The position numbers were made by a program, and so were the translations under genes. The notes under the pieces were generated by a model that had not been told where the DNA came from, made no database searches, and saw only the letters and a list, made by a program, of their open reading frames with translations. Shown here piece by piece: positions 1-11,453 of a stretch of 64,000 nucleotides of DNA; the first letter of the stretch is position 1; every line of letters begins with the position of its first letter. Location: NCBI GenBank assembly GCA_015501075.1, contig JADNYJ010000030.1, positions 62,001 through 126,000 on the forward strand, written 5' to 3'. Source of the DNA: Gymnopilus junonius. Taxonomy: Eukaryota; Basidiomycota; Agaricomycetes; Agaricales; Galerinaceae.

Positions 1-195
1 TCTTCTTTGCACAATATATACGCCATATCATAATGCGCTCACGGTTCTCGTTCTCAAGCATCAATTGCGCTTCCTATAATCGTTTCTATCCCTCCCTCGC
101 GGCCTCGTCTCATGTCCCACATGCAGATCAATATCAAATTCAAAAAAAGTGACTCGACTCACCACCTTCCGGCCATCGTTCCCGTCCCATCCACG

Positions 196-207
196 ATTTA
201 TTTAAAG
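196..207 (+). promoter_or_regulatory. TATA-like box upstream of hydrolase copy 1
   Basis: An AT-rich stretch containing TTTAAA (201-206) lies about 80 bases before the ATG at 283. The spacing suits a fungal core promoter. The rest of 1-282 shows only a pyrimidine-rich leader and no other recognisable element. Confidence 0.4.
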
Positions 208-282
208 AGCGCATTGGTCTCCCAATCTTAACCTTGACTCTTAGATCCACATTCACATTCACCTTGACCCCGCCCAACTGCA

Positions 283-2143
283 ATGTCTCCAGAACCAGAA
301 CCGCCAACACAATATTACCACCACGGCCGATTCAAAGTCGCAGGCGGCTCCCTGCCAGACGCCATAACCGCCTATAGAACCTATGGAGATCCGAAAAATC
401 CTTGTATAGTCTTCCCGACGTGTTATGGCGGGAAATTGGACAGTGAGTGTCCTGTTTATTTTTCTAGTGGGCGAAAAGAGAGAGGGATGTGGGCTGGAGC
501 CGGAAGGATGGACGATGGATTCAAAATTGCATGCGTGTACTCTATGAGTATGAATATGAACTGAGTATGTGGATGATGAGATTCTGGGCTTTTAGGTCAG
601 TCGTATATGGTCGGAGAGGATAAGGTGCGTTTCGTGAAATTTCACCAGTTGTCGAGGTCGCGACTGAATAACGTTTGAATCTTGTTTTATTTTGTGCATA
701 GGTCCTCAATACGAAGAAATACTACGTGGTCACTCTGGCACTATTCTCAAATGGCGAGGTATGTACATATATTTAATGTCAGACCGCACTCCACCTGCAT
801 ATCAGTAGCTAATATTTGCACCCTACAGTCCTCCTCACCGTCGAACACGGTGCGTCGCCCATGCTATGCATCTGCCTTTACACGACTCTTGCTCATTCAG
901 AGACTCTCATTCCCATTCCCATGCCTTATCTCTCTTGGTATTCACATTTGCTCCAGCCCGCGCCATACAACGGGCCGTACTTCCCAGCTGTCTCTTACGA
1001 AGATAACATGTACACTTCTTCCCTTGTCTTCTTTCGTTAGTTATTCTGACTCATGGTTTTTTATCTTTCGATCTTGAAGTCGTGCGCAATATGCCGTTCT
1101 CCAGAAACTGGGCATCAAGAAAGTATTTGCGGTCGTTGGGTTCTCGATGGGTGGCCAGCAGGTGCGTTTCATTCAATGCGTTGTAGGGTGATTGAGCTTA
1201 GGTCAGGTGGTTGGCCTATTAATAGGCTTACTATTGGCCTGTCGTGTATCCTGACTATGTCGAAAGGTGTGTTTAAATTCTAACCACTCTCCGAATGATA
1301 AATGATCGATCCTAATAAAAAATATTTTCTTTCTTATTGTCAAAGATACGTTAGCATATGTGGATCAGCGCGTACCAGTGTGCACAATAAATGGTTTAAC
1401 CGACCCTCTCACTTCTTTGATTACTATCTGATTTTATTATTATTAGTTTTTTGGAAGGTCCCAAAGCCGCCTTGACTGCATCCAAGGACTTTGAAAACGG
1501 TCACTACAAGTCCGAGCCTGAGCATGGAATCAGGGCGTTCGGAAGGGCTTATAGTGCTTGGGCGTACGGTCAGGCGGTAAGACCTCGTCTTTAATTAAGA
1601 AGGGAGCAACAGGCGGCTGAATAGTCAACCCCAGTGGTTCAGGAACAACGGGCATCTTCACGATGGAAAGTACCCTGACCTCAACACCTTCCTCCGCGAA
1701 GAATGGGAGGGCGGGTTTCTTGGCGCATGGGACGCCAACGACCTCCTCGTCCTTCTTGATACATGGCAGACAGGGGACGTCTCGCTCGTTCGCGATGGGG
1801 GTAATCTTGAAAAATCCCTCAGTGCGATCAAGGCAAAGGGGTTGATCATGCCTAGTAAGACGGATTTGTATTTCCCGGTGAGTGATAAGTGTTTATAATA
1901 TGGGTAAATTTATTAATGTTGGGCGGTTGTAGCCTGAGGATAGCGTAAACGAACTGGTGTCTCTGCAGAACACTGCACGGCTTGTGGTTATCGATACTGT
2001 GTGGGGTCATATGGGTGAGCGATTTTTTTCCCGTTGTCTCCCTTCGATTTGAGAGCTAATTTGTGGTCTCAGCTGGAGGAGGGGCGAATGCAGCAGATGA
2101 TGAATTTATTGCAAAAGAAATTACGAAGTTCTTCGAGGAGTAG
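283..2143 (+). CDS. MetX-like alpha/beta hydrolase, tandem copy 1 (intact)
   Basis: This is an alpha/beta-hydrolase-fold protein resembling homoserine O-acetyltransferase (MetX) in its core. The first exon (from ATG 283) encodes the conserved start with AYRTYGDPKNPCIVFPTCYG. The nucleophile elbow GFSMGGQQ is at about 1138-1161. Later exons encode FLEGPKAAL (about 1452), the segment with KTDLYFP carrying the likely catalytic Asp (about 1858-1880), and DTVWGH carrying the likely catalytic His (about 1993-2010). The frame closes at TAG 2141-2143. At least eight short GT...AG introns are needed and the frame is kept through all of them. Two degenerate relatives follow on the same strand. The family includes acyltransferases of methionine and secondary metabolism as well as simple hydrolases, so the substrate cannot be told from this sequence. 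A conserved serine-Asp-His triad makes an active enzyme likely. Confidence 0.82.
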
Positions 2144-2412
2144 TTCCTTGTTTAGCACATGCTAATTGAGTGTCAGTGTCAGTGTCAACATGAAAGCGAA
2201 TCAAACTTTTCATCGGACTCGATCGTTCTCTGTAAATTTCGCGTCTCGTACGTCGTCAGGAATTCAGGAAATTGCGCGATTTCATTTGTAACGAATTTTC
2301 CATCCATATATTCTCCAGCTCTTATTCTTAACTTGTAAGACTCGTCCACATTGACCTCCCGCTCTCTATTGCTTGTCAAGTCCCTCTACTTGTTGATACG
2401 CTTGAGATCATC

Positions 2413-3575
2413 ATGTCTCCAGAGCCAGCTACGCAGTACCACCACGGCCGCTTCCGCGTCGCAGGTACCAGGGTCTCTTCTGGACGCCATCACTGCCTAC
2501 AGGACCTATGGAGATCCTGCTAACCCGTGTATTGTCTTTCCAATGTGCTTCGGTGGTAGATTGGATGGTAAGCTCCCTGTGGTTCTGGATCGTTGATGAA
2601 AGGGTAGTTCTAAAATAGGGTATCGTGATTGAGATTCCGGGCTATTAGGCCAGTCATACATGGTCGAGGAGAGGTTTATGCCCTTCTGATTTTTTTAGGT
2701 TCTCAGCACAAAGAAATACTTCGTGGTGACTTTTGCTCTATTCTCCAACGGAGAGGTAACTCGTCGTCTTCTCACTCATAAATATTTTATCGAACACTCA
2801 ATAACTCTACCTCAGTCCTCGTCCCCGTCGAATACAGTAGGTATTGTATTTATTATGGTCACTCAGGTTGCCTTAGCCTGCGCCATATAATGGACCCTAT
2901 TTCCCAGCTGTCTTGTATAAGGATAATATGTATGTAAGCTTTCTTATTTCTTTCTTGCTAATCGATTTCAGAGGATCTATTTAATAATCGTGCACAATAT
3001 GCTGTTCTCCAGAAAATGGGCATCAGGAAAGTTTTTTCAGCTGTTGGTTTCTCTATGGGTGCACAACAGGCCTATTACTGGCCAGTCGTCTATCCAAATT
3101 ACGTCGAAAGGTAGGTTAACACTGGTCACTTAGTATGTGTCCTTAATATATAGAATGGTATTTTGGCCACTTCAATTTCTGAGTCGCTTTTCCTCTGTTT
3201 AGATACGTCGTCATCTGTGGGTCAGCTAGAACTAGTCTGCATGATCAATGGTCTGTCACCCAGAACACCGTCTATTGTGTAGGCTAATCTTCCTGCTTGA
3301 CAGCTTTTTGGAAGGACCGAAAGCCGCCCTCGTTGCCTCCGAGGACTTCGAAGGAGGCCATTATAAATCTGAAACTCAACGTGGAATAAGGGCGTTCGGT
3401 AGAGCTTTTAATGCTTGGGCGAATGGTCAGACAGTGAGGTGATTGGCAATGGGAGGGTAATTCTTTACTGAAATCTTCCGGCTAACGTTCATACCCTAAC
3501 CTTATGACCTATTCAGCCGGAGGAAGGGCGAATGAAGCCGATGACAAGTTCATTGCCAAGTTCTTCGAAGAGTAG
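2413..3575 (+). pseudogene. MetX-like alpha/beta hydrolase, tandem copy 2 (decayed)
   Basis: The start (ATG 2413, reading MSPEPATQYHHGRF) and the end (AGGRANEADDKF, stop 3573-3575) both match copy 1, so this is a tandem duplicate. Two lesions are visible. Just after the VAG codons (about 2463-2470) the frame moves by one before resuming as SLLDAITAYRTYGDP. After the exon ending ANGQTVR (about 3440), the whole segment corresponding to 1590-2050 of copy 1 is absent. That segment carries the catalytic Asp and His. The nucleophile elbow remains as GFSMGAQQ at about 3043-3066. The product would lack two of three catalytic residues even if the frameshift were a sequencing error. I therefore call it a pseudogene, although transcription is possible. 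Confidence 0.75.
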
Positions 3576-3696
3576 CTGGTTTGTCACAGATAAATTGAGT
3601 CCATCAATTGCAAGAATATGGAATATCAGAATGACAGATCATAAGGGTATGGATGCAGTGAAAGGATTCCACATCGAGCAGTGCGGGTCTCATGAA

Positions 3697-4243
3697 TTAT
3701 AGTTTCGGCTTTTGTTTTGGGTGAAATGCGATTTCTTTAACCCACGACCATCTGTCATGGGGATGAGACTCTTTCTTGGGCACTGGAGGGTGTTTATGAG
3801 CTTCGGCAAAATGACGATGACATACAAGTATATTTACCCCATGCTACCTCTTCTTCGATGAGACTTGGATGAGTGATAAGCATATTGCGTGCCGCAGGGA
3901 TTAAGAACAACTGTGCCCCGCATTTTGAGCAGAAAGTGCGAGTAAGGGCTCGCCCGCTTATCGTGTTGCAGTCTTGGAACTCGCTGACGGTGTCCTCGCC
4001 TTGTGTGAAGGATACTTGCTGAGCGTAAAATGCGAAGCATCAGATTAGAATGGTATTTATGCCAGCAAATTGTCGATCGAACTTCACCTCTGGTTTGAAC
4101 ATGATATTTGCCATGAATGCTGAACCAGCCGCCTTCTTGCAATTTCGGCAGTTACAGATTACGAAGTGAAATGGATCGCCAACGAGCGTAAACTTCACGG
4201 CTGAACAAAGGCAACTGGCATGGTAGGTCTTCTCTGCGGACAT
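3697..4243 (-). CDS. GFA/CENP-V-domain protein (glutathione-dependent formaldehyde-activating enzyme family)
   Basis: The minus-strand gene starts at ATG 4241-4243 (MSAEKTYHASCLCSAVKF). It shows the family's zinc-ligand pattern: CxC near the N-terminus (CLC), then CNCRNC, then in exon 2 TFCSKCGAQLF. Intron 1 runs from about 4095 to 4025. A third exon, starting near 3800, restores a typical C-terminus (PKKESHPHDRWSWVKEIAF) and ends at TAA 3697-3699. The reading has no frame lesion. Founding members condense formaldehyde with glutathione, but most fungal paralogues have no proven substrate, so only family membership is claimed. It sits antisense between hydrolase copies 2 and 3, with its 3' end about 120 bp from the end of copy 2. 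Confidence 0.82.
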
Positions 4244-4711
4244 AATTAGGGTATGCACTGTAATTCCGAGGATATGGTGGTGGTATGGGTTCAGGATTGC
4301 GGGGTAAAAACTTGATAATAAAAGCAGCCGATAGCCGGTATAGTCACGTGACAATAGCGATTTCCGGATCAATCGGATTTGAAATTTAATTTGATTTGAA
4401 TCTGATTCTCAATTCTCTTGAGAACCTTCGAGTTCAAAGTTGTGCCAGAACCTCTTCCAGAACCGCGATACTGTACTTGCACCACAAAATCTTCTTGCAG
4501 CATCTTTCAAAGTTCAAATAATCCTGAGGATTTTTGTATTACTGAGCAAGGATCACGGTGGACCTGACGTCCCAGGACGCTGCGGATGTTCGGTAATTAT
4601 CCTCCTGGGACTCGAAGGATGGAGGCATCAAGATCAAAATTAACAACGCATTAGTATTCTTCCTCAGACCGTTCTTGAATTTTTGGACGCACGCCGACAA
4701 ATAATAGGGCT

Positions 4712-6391
4712 GACCTCCAGATAACCGCGACGCAGTATTACCGCCATGGCCGTTTTCATGTTGCAGGGGGGTCACTTCCTGATGCAGTGACTGCTTATCG
4801 GACATATGGGAACCCAGCTAACCCGTGTATTGTATTCCCGACTTGTTTTGGTGCAAAATTGGACAGTGAGCTCCATTTGCATGCTAACTTGAAACCAACT
4901 TGATGCTTGACCCTTTATAGGCCAGATATACATGGTAGGCGAAGGAAAGGTTAGGCAGAATCTATGCTTCAATTTGTATGAATATTCAACGTTTCTGATA
5001 GGTCATGGACCCGAAGAAGTACTTTATTGTGACTTTTGCCTTGTTTTCCAATGGAGAAGTTAGTCCAGTCTGGTCATCTTCATCCCTTCCATACTCACTA
5101 TTCTCAAATAAAGTCGTCATCACCTTCAAATACGGTGCTTGCCTTCATGATCCATTGACTTTCGTGGTCTAAATTCTCCTTCTTCTAGCCTGCACCTTAC
5201 AATGGCCCTTATTTTCCGGTCGTCTCCTATGAAGACAACATGTAAGGTGTACCCCTGTATAACTCTTGTCCTCGTCGATCTCATAAACTGATTTCGTCAG
5301 TCGTGCCCAGTATGCCGTCATTCAGAAGCTTGAGATAAAGAAAGTCTTTGCCGCCATTGGGTTCTCCATGGGTGGACAACAGGTACACGTTCTTCAAATG
5401 CTTCAGTAATCTTACTTACTGCATGCAGGCATATCATTGGGCTGTGATGTACCCAGAAGTTGTCGAAAGGTAAAGAAATGCATTGATTACTAAACTCTGC
5501 CGCTTTTCTGATATTCTTCCTAGATATGTGGTTATATGTAGCTCTGCCAGAACGAGCCTGCATAATCAATGGTATTATGACACCCGCCATGGGAAGCCAA
5601 GAATGCTTCTAACGAGACACACACTTCAGTTTCTTGGAAGGACCAAAAGCGGCTTTGGTGGCCTCGAAAGACTTCTATGATGGAAATTATAAAGAGAAGG
5701 CTGAGCAAGGTATACGAGCCTTTGCACGGGTTTATAGTGCCTGGGCGTATGGACAGACAGTGAGGAAAAGTTCATCATCATCATCGTATTAAATCTTAAC
5801 TCCGCGCAAATTTGGTCCATTACAGTGGTTCCGTGAACACAAATATACTTTCGATGGAATGTAATTAGCACTTCCGCATTCTGGATAAATCTCATAATAT
5901 TCTAGATTAATCTTTCTGATCCAGGTATCCTGACCTTGCTACATTCCTGCGAGAACGTTGGGAAGGCAGGTTCGTGTCAAACTGGGATGCAAATGACCTG
6001 ATCACTCTTCTCCACACTTGGCAAAGAGGTGACGTCTCGCAGATACGAGACGGAGGGAACCTACAGGGCTGTTTGAACAACATAAAGTCTAAGGGCTTAA
6101 TCATGCCTAGTAAGACTGATTTGTATTTTCCTGTAATTATGCATTCTTTCCTTCCTGGTGTCTACAGCTAACCATCAACGTAGCCTGAAGACAGCGTCAG
6201 CGAGATGGCCTCTTTGGCCAGCTCCGCCCGCCTCGTCGTTATAGACACGGTCTGGGGACATACAGGTGTGTTGTGACCAATGATCTTGTTCCGACACGCT
6301 TACTTTGCTTTCGAATTCAGCGGGGGGAGGATCCAATCCGGTGGATGATGCATTTGTGCAAGCGCAGATCAAGAAGTTCCTTGAAGAGTGA
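4712..6391 (+). CDS. MetX-like alpha/beta hydrolase, tandem copy 3 (no visible start codon)
   Basis: The third tandem copy keeps everything needed for catalysis. The elbow GFSMGGQQ is at about 5358-5381, KTDLYFP at about 6113-6133 and DTVWGH at about 6244-6261. The stop is TGA 6389-6391. The 5' end is odd. The open frame reads TQYYRHGRFHVAGGSLPDAV from about 4730, but the sequence aligned to the ATG of copies 1 and 2 reads CTGACC, and an in-frame TGA lies near 4674 with no ATG between. The ATG at 4744 is in another frame, and the first in-frame ATG is in exon 2 (IYMVGEGK, about 4930). Either an upstream non-homologous exon supplies the start or the gene is silenced. Introns are otherwise well formed. 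Given start is where clear homology begins. Confidence 0.65.
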
Positions 6392-6617
6392 CACCCATAT
6401 ATTTAAATCCGATCGAAAAGGAGAATTCTATACCGTTAGGAAATTTCAATTTGGTCACTGCATAATCTATTTGAGGTTGGATACTTGAAGTGTATAATGA
6501 TCAAGAGCATCATGAAGTACGTCGTATAATGCCTGAACTGAAGATATTTTTAGCTCCAAGGCAGCCTTTTAAAATACATGTGAAATTAAGCCATCATGTC
6601 GACGCACTTAGAAATAT

Positions 6618-8172
6618 TTAATCACTCACTCCATTATCAGGGGACGCTGTCAGCTCCTCTAGGGCAGTTTCGAGGTTCTCGGCGTCCATTAGCAGCTGTA
6701 AATCCAGCATCAATATTCTGGTTCAAGGAAGTTTACATAAAACCAGCACCATATGCCATATGTATTGTATAGACGAGAGTCGCCCCATTATGTCGTCGAA
6801 GGTGGTATTCAATGTATTCAATTGCCGAGATACATAGAGAAGGTTCTTGCGGCCAATAGTAAGGCCTTCGCGTTCATCCTCGAATTCTTGAATTGCCTTC
6901 TTCTTCTCTGCAAAGTGAGACATTATTATCGACATTATCAGGGACGAGAAGAGAGAGAGAATACGTGCTTTTTTTCTGTGCACTGTGCTCTTTGATGCCC
7001 ACAGATACCGTATATCCAAGGGCGGACGCCACGGCGGCAGCCTATGAAACGTCTAAATAAATACAGGATAATATGGAGCAGTGCTTACCAGTAGGCTACC
7101 GGCTACAATAGGCGCAAATGCTGCTATTCCAGCCACGGCTACAAGAATGCTTGCGGTGCTGGCAAGGCTCTTGAGGGATCCATCGGCAGTATGAGCGGCA
7201 AGTTTTACGACATTACAGAGGCCTCCATACTAGCGTGCGGAGCGGCGGAGGTAAAATTGTTGGTTTTCATGCGTGCTGCTTAAAATCCAAAATATGACTT
7301 ACAAAGCCTCCTATACTGATTTGGGCTATTAGTATCCTGTCCAAGCAAAGCTAATACCGTCCAGCGCACCTTCTGAGCTCTTCACGAAGTGTTTCAATCT
7401 TTTTATTGATCTCATCGATCTTTCTTTCGGTTTCTGACGAGTCGAGCTGATTGGTTACATCCCTTTTCAGGTCATCTCTAAACTGGCCGACTCGCTGTCC
7501 GAGGCTTTGGAAGTGATCTTCTACCTGTGATCCAGAATCTTTGAAACGCGTGAGATTCTAATTCCAACTTGAGCTTTATTGAGCTGGGACAAAATATGAA
7601 ACTGGAACCTTGATATAACGCTGTAAAACTCCCTTCCTCTCGGCGAGACTACATGCCTGGTCTCGGATAATTGGAATGATTTGTTTCAAGAGGACTGGTA
7701 GGGGAACGTCAATAACTGTAGGTTCAGACTTCACAATTCAAACGTACCGTCGATCTTTGACTTCACTGTATTAGCAGTTGTCTGGGAAAGGCGCATGAGC
7801 TGGCTATATTCCTTTGAATATGGTTAATGAAATGCGAAGAATGACTGAAAATATAAATACATCATGAAGCGCGTTCCAGAGCGGTGCATAAGCCTTGGGT
7901 TTTCCATCTACCAGCACGACCTTCTTCTCATCGATCCCAGAAAGTTGGTCCCCGACAGTCGAGAAGTCATCCTCAATAACGATCAGGGCTTCTCCTAATT
8001 CTCGTACTTCCTCACGGACTCCATGTCGGACGCTTGCGGTCTGTGCTTGTTTCTCAATCTGTTGGTAGATATTCGCAATATCGGCCGGTGACAGACGGTT
8101 GAGCTCGGTGAACTTGTCAAGGATGTTCCGCACGAAAGGGTCGTTCGATACGAGAACACCAGTGGTTGACAT
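6618..8172 (-). CDS. helical protein with central hydrophobic segment, paralogue A
   Basis: Not assignable to a named family. ATG 8170-8172 (MSTTGVLVSNDPFVRNILDK) opens a gene of about nine exons ending at TAA 6618-6620, roughly 380 residues. Exon 1 (to about 7860) and the exons to 7370 read as long amphipathic helices (NRLSPADIANIYQQIEKQ, then a heptad-rich stretch near 7385-7540 with TERKIDEINKKIETLREEL). A strongly hydrophobic Ala/Val/Ile segment follows (about 7080-7200, including VAVAGIAAFAPIVAG, continuing AAAVASALGY in the next exon near 7040). Two more helices follow (KKKAIQEFEDEREG and LNTTFDDIMGRLSSIQ, 6750-6925). There is no signal peptide. Helix, hydrophobic segment, helix is the layout of ClyA/HBL/XaxA-type alpha pore-forming proteins; this is an inference from architecture only. 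Paralogue B lies just upstream on the same strand. Confidence 0.6.
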
Positions 8173-9221
8173 CAGAGAATGGCGGAAAGGAAAAGATAGC
8201 CTGTCTGCTTAAGGAAGGTGCTATCGCTCGGTGGCCGATTCCCCAGCAAACCTTTGCACCTAGGATAGCAGAACTCATGCCGTCAGTGCAGATGCCTCAA
8301 GGTTCAAGATCATGAGAATCGGACAATGAGGCTTCCTGTGTTTAATGTCACATCTATATTTCAATGAGCACATTAGTAATTGCGACGATTCGGCACTGTA
8401 TTCGTGGTGTCAACTGGACCGGATATGTCAGATCCACGCCAATTGCCAGATAGCCATGGTACCGTTGACCTCATGTGTGACCCCAATAGAGTATGAATAG
8501 CAATGCCTTCATTAAGGGTGAATTTGGCAGAAAAGTCGATTCGAAGGGTTCAAAAAATATCCCAAGGTAAACATTCTGGATTAATGGAATAAAGTGTAAT
8601 CCACTATACCTCCTGGTGGAAGATTCTTAATGACACCTTTTGAAGCACCATTACAGCGAGGAATCGATCACTTAGATAGATACAATCACTATCACCCCCT
8701 TCTGTGCATTAGAGGCTTGAGCAGGTCACTTGGCGTCATGACTAGGAAACACGCACTGCTATCTTTCATCGATCGTCAGAGATATGACCACTGCCAATCG
8801 TACTCCACAGAGGTGTAGATTTGAACACTCAATGACCAATCGCGGTTCGGAACCCGAATTCGTACAATTGGGCGAGTTTTCATTCAGGGCGGCCTTGAAA
8901 ATGCTTCCTTTCGCTATTCGCTTCCACCTTCCACCAATGTTAGAGAAATCCTGTCGCAGATTTGAGGCGTTTGCCATAGATATAAATGTCGAACACCGTT
9001 TGAAAACCTCCGGATAGGTCTGGTGTTTGGCGTAAACGCATATGAAGTGACACCGTGAACAAAAGTGGGTCTTTTATTCGTCTCGGAAGAAAACCAGCCC
9101 AATTCACTCTCTGAGTACAAGAATATGTGCATTCGGCCCCAAAACAATGCATATCAGACATGCAAGATGTAGGCATCAAGAGCAACACAAATTGTGTCAT
9201 AAAGACCATGAATATGTCCGA
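8173..9221 (+). other. intergenic: promoter of paralogue A and 3' flank of paralogue B
   Basis: About 1.05 kb without a recognisable gene. The open stretches here overlap on both strands and carry no family signature. I see no transposon ends and no RNA gene. Confidence 0.5.
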
Positions 9222-10824
9222 TCATATTTTCGTGGTACTAGTACAAGGGAAACCGTCAGCTTCGTTCCTTTCTTTCCATTGAAGCGGACTTACGTTACCC
9301 AAAAGACCACTGGTATCTTCGAGAGTAGTTTGAAGTTGATTTATGTCCATATAAATCTTTGCTTTCCGTCAGAAATAGTCTATATAACATAGTATTTAAA
9401 AAAAAGAGAGAACGAAGAGCTCACCAGACGCCAGATCTCTTGTATGGCCGTAAGGCGACTGACAATATCGCTGAAAGACTCATTTAGACTATTAAGAAGC
9501 TCCTGTACATCACGCAGCCTGCGAACTTGAGAAACAAGCTCTTCCTGGGCAATGCGGAGTTGCTTGATTTCTTTTTTCAGCTCTAAATGCGAGGCATCCA
9601 CTCAGCTAACCTGACCACGGACAGAAGTTAAGTTTTTTACCATTTCGGTGATTATCCTCTTCGTGGGCTAAGTCATAAGAAATTCGGACGTTGCTGAGAG
9701 CGCTCAGGGCCGCAGACTAGCGTTGGATCAGTAAAACCATCAGGGTTTGACAAGAGAAAAATGGCACAAGGAAGCTCAAACTCGTTGTGGGCGCCAAGGC
9801 AGTGATGCCAGCAGTCCCCATAAGAAAAGGCCTTGCATCTGTGTTGGAATCGATCCGGCGCTGATGAGGACTTCCTAGTCTGAGAGTATGCCATATGTTT
9901 CTCCACTACAGTCAAGGGTTGAATGTATGGTTATCGGTATAAAAATCAGGAACCTTACGACTCCGGGAGTTCTACAAGAAGGGGTATACAAGCCAAAGGT
10001 ATGACAGGGCACGTAAAAACTTACCCATCGAGCTGCTTTTGAAGCTTGATTATCTCGTCGTCGAGCTTCTTCTGTTCGTCTGTGAGATCTGTTTTCATGT
10101 CTTTGAAGTCTTGCCAGAGGCGTTTCCTAAAAGACTGAACAGCTTGCGTAAGGCGAAGCAGCCGAAATTCGAGGTCCTGCCCTTCTGTCTGTGGAGGCGT
10201 CAAAGTCTAACAGTACGGGCCAATATCAATAATTAGCGGGATTTGATATAGGACGGATGGACCTTGACATATTCTGAGAGAATGAAACGTTTATATTCGA
10301 CATCTTTGTTGGGATCCTGCAGGTCTGGGAGGAGTACGTTCATCAGAGCTACGACCATTGATTAGAACTTCGCAATGGAGGTCGAGATAGATACAAAAAC
10401 ATACTAGAAACCTTTGCCTTTGCTGCATTCGCAGTCTGACGCGAATCGAACATGATTTTTGTATATCGCTGACGAGGAGATACGTTAGCATACGGGTAAT
10501 CCGTGATAACTGCAAAGTAAATACCTCATGTAATTTTTTCCACGAATCAGAATATGTTTGATATTCGCCGTCGACAACCATAGCCTTGCTGTTGTCGAGT
10601 CTTTCAATGCGAGCAGCTATATCCGCGAATGCCATTTCAATAGTTTTCGTGGTTCTAGCCAAGTCCATCAACTCCAACTTGATTTTCTCGCGTACATTGG
10701 TGTCTTTGCTGTGCTCGACGACCTTGCTGTGCACTATTTCGATATCCTCAGCCGACAGCGGACCATACTTGGCGAGTTTCTTGTGAATGCCTGACAGAGT
10801 CTTGCCTAGCCTGTCGACACCCAT
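9222..10824 (-). CDS. helical protein with central hydrophobic segment, paralogue B
   Basis: Likely start ATG 10822-10824 (MGVDRLGKTLSGIHKKL); the frame is open further upstream but no in-frame ATG was found there. The exon pattern mirrors paralogue A: an N-terminal helical exon with LSAEDIEIVHSKVVEHSKD and a loop AMVVDGEYQTYSDSWKKLHE that matches VLVDGKPKAYAPLWNALHD of A. A coiled-coil exon (10021-10203, KKLDDEIIKLQKQLDG) is followed by a hydrophobic segment in the 9745-9830 exon (LMGTAGITALAP), equivalent to that of A. A C-terminal helical exon follows (9430-9585, IKQLRIAQEELVSQVRRL and SFSDIVSRLTAIQEIW). A last exon near 9265-9345 ends at TGA 9222-9224 if its intron-like GTAAGT is read through. 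Function unknown. The match in order, spacing and motifs establishes A and B as diverged duplicates. Confidence 0.55.
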
Positions 10825-11453
10825 GGTGAGGATTTGGACTGTGGTTGAGGATGCGGGAACAGAATAGGTCTTCAAAGAGAAACAGTTTATTTGGGCGATC
10901 GACCGATATTCGCCATGCTTTACGCGGTTCGGTCCTATCCTGAGAGCAACTGGTGTGGACGAATGTGGTAGGAACTCTGAAGGTATTTTTGTTGACGTCT
11001 ATCATGTTCTCACGTTCCGCAAATGAAATCGATTTTGCTTCAGAACACACACCACCACCAAAGGAGCTAGAATCTGCATTACAAGTTCCTCTTTGCGTCC
11101 AGTGGCCTCGTGGACTTTATGCTTCCGACACCAACTCGAAGTTGAGGCTTTCGGCTTATCCCAGAGGCTTATTCAGTTTATTATTGACGGCAGCCTCATG
11201 AGCCTCGAGGTTGATGATACATTTCCAGTCTGGTCGTGATACATCTTGATTGGCCAGCCTTTCTTTGGGCTTGTTCTATTTGGGTTCAAAGGTTCGCAAA
11301 AGGCGAGATAGAGATATACCGTGTTAATTGGCTCCTATGGCATGAGGCCAGACACCTGAGGTTTAAGTGCCAGACTACGTTACCCTCCTCCGTGCTCTCT
11401 GGCCTCATATCGATCGTCTCCTCTCGAGCTCAGGGCACATCGTGTTCTCGAAT
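10825..11453. promoter_or_regulatory. divergent promoter region between paralogue B and gene C
   Basis: About 630 bp separate the start of paralogue B (minus) and gene C (plus), so both must be driven from here. I see no clear TATA box or repeated operator-like motif. The open stretches in the region carry no family signature. Confidence 0.4.

Noticed and set aside
2464..2472. GTACCAG in hydrolase copy 2 as a possible mini-intron
   Set aside because: Seven bases between GT and AG are far too few for splicing; a simple frameshift is the better reading.
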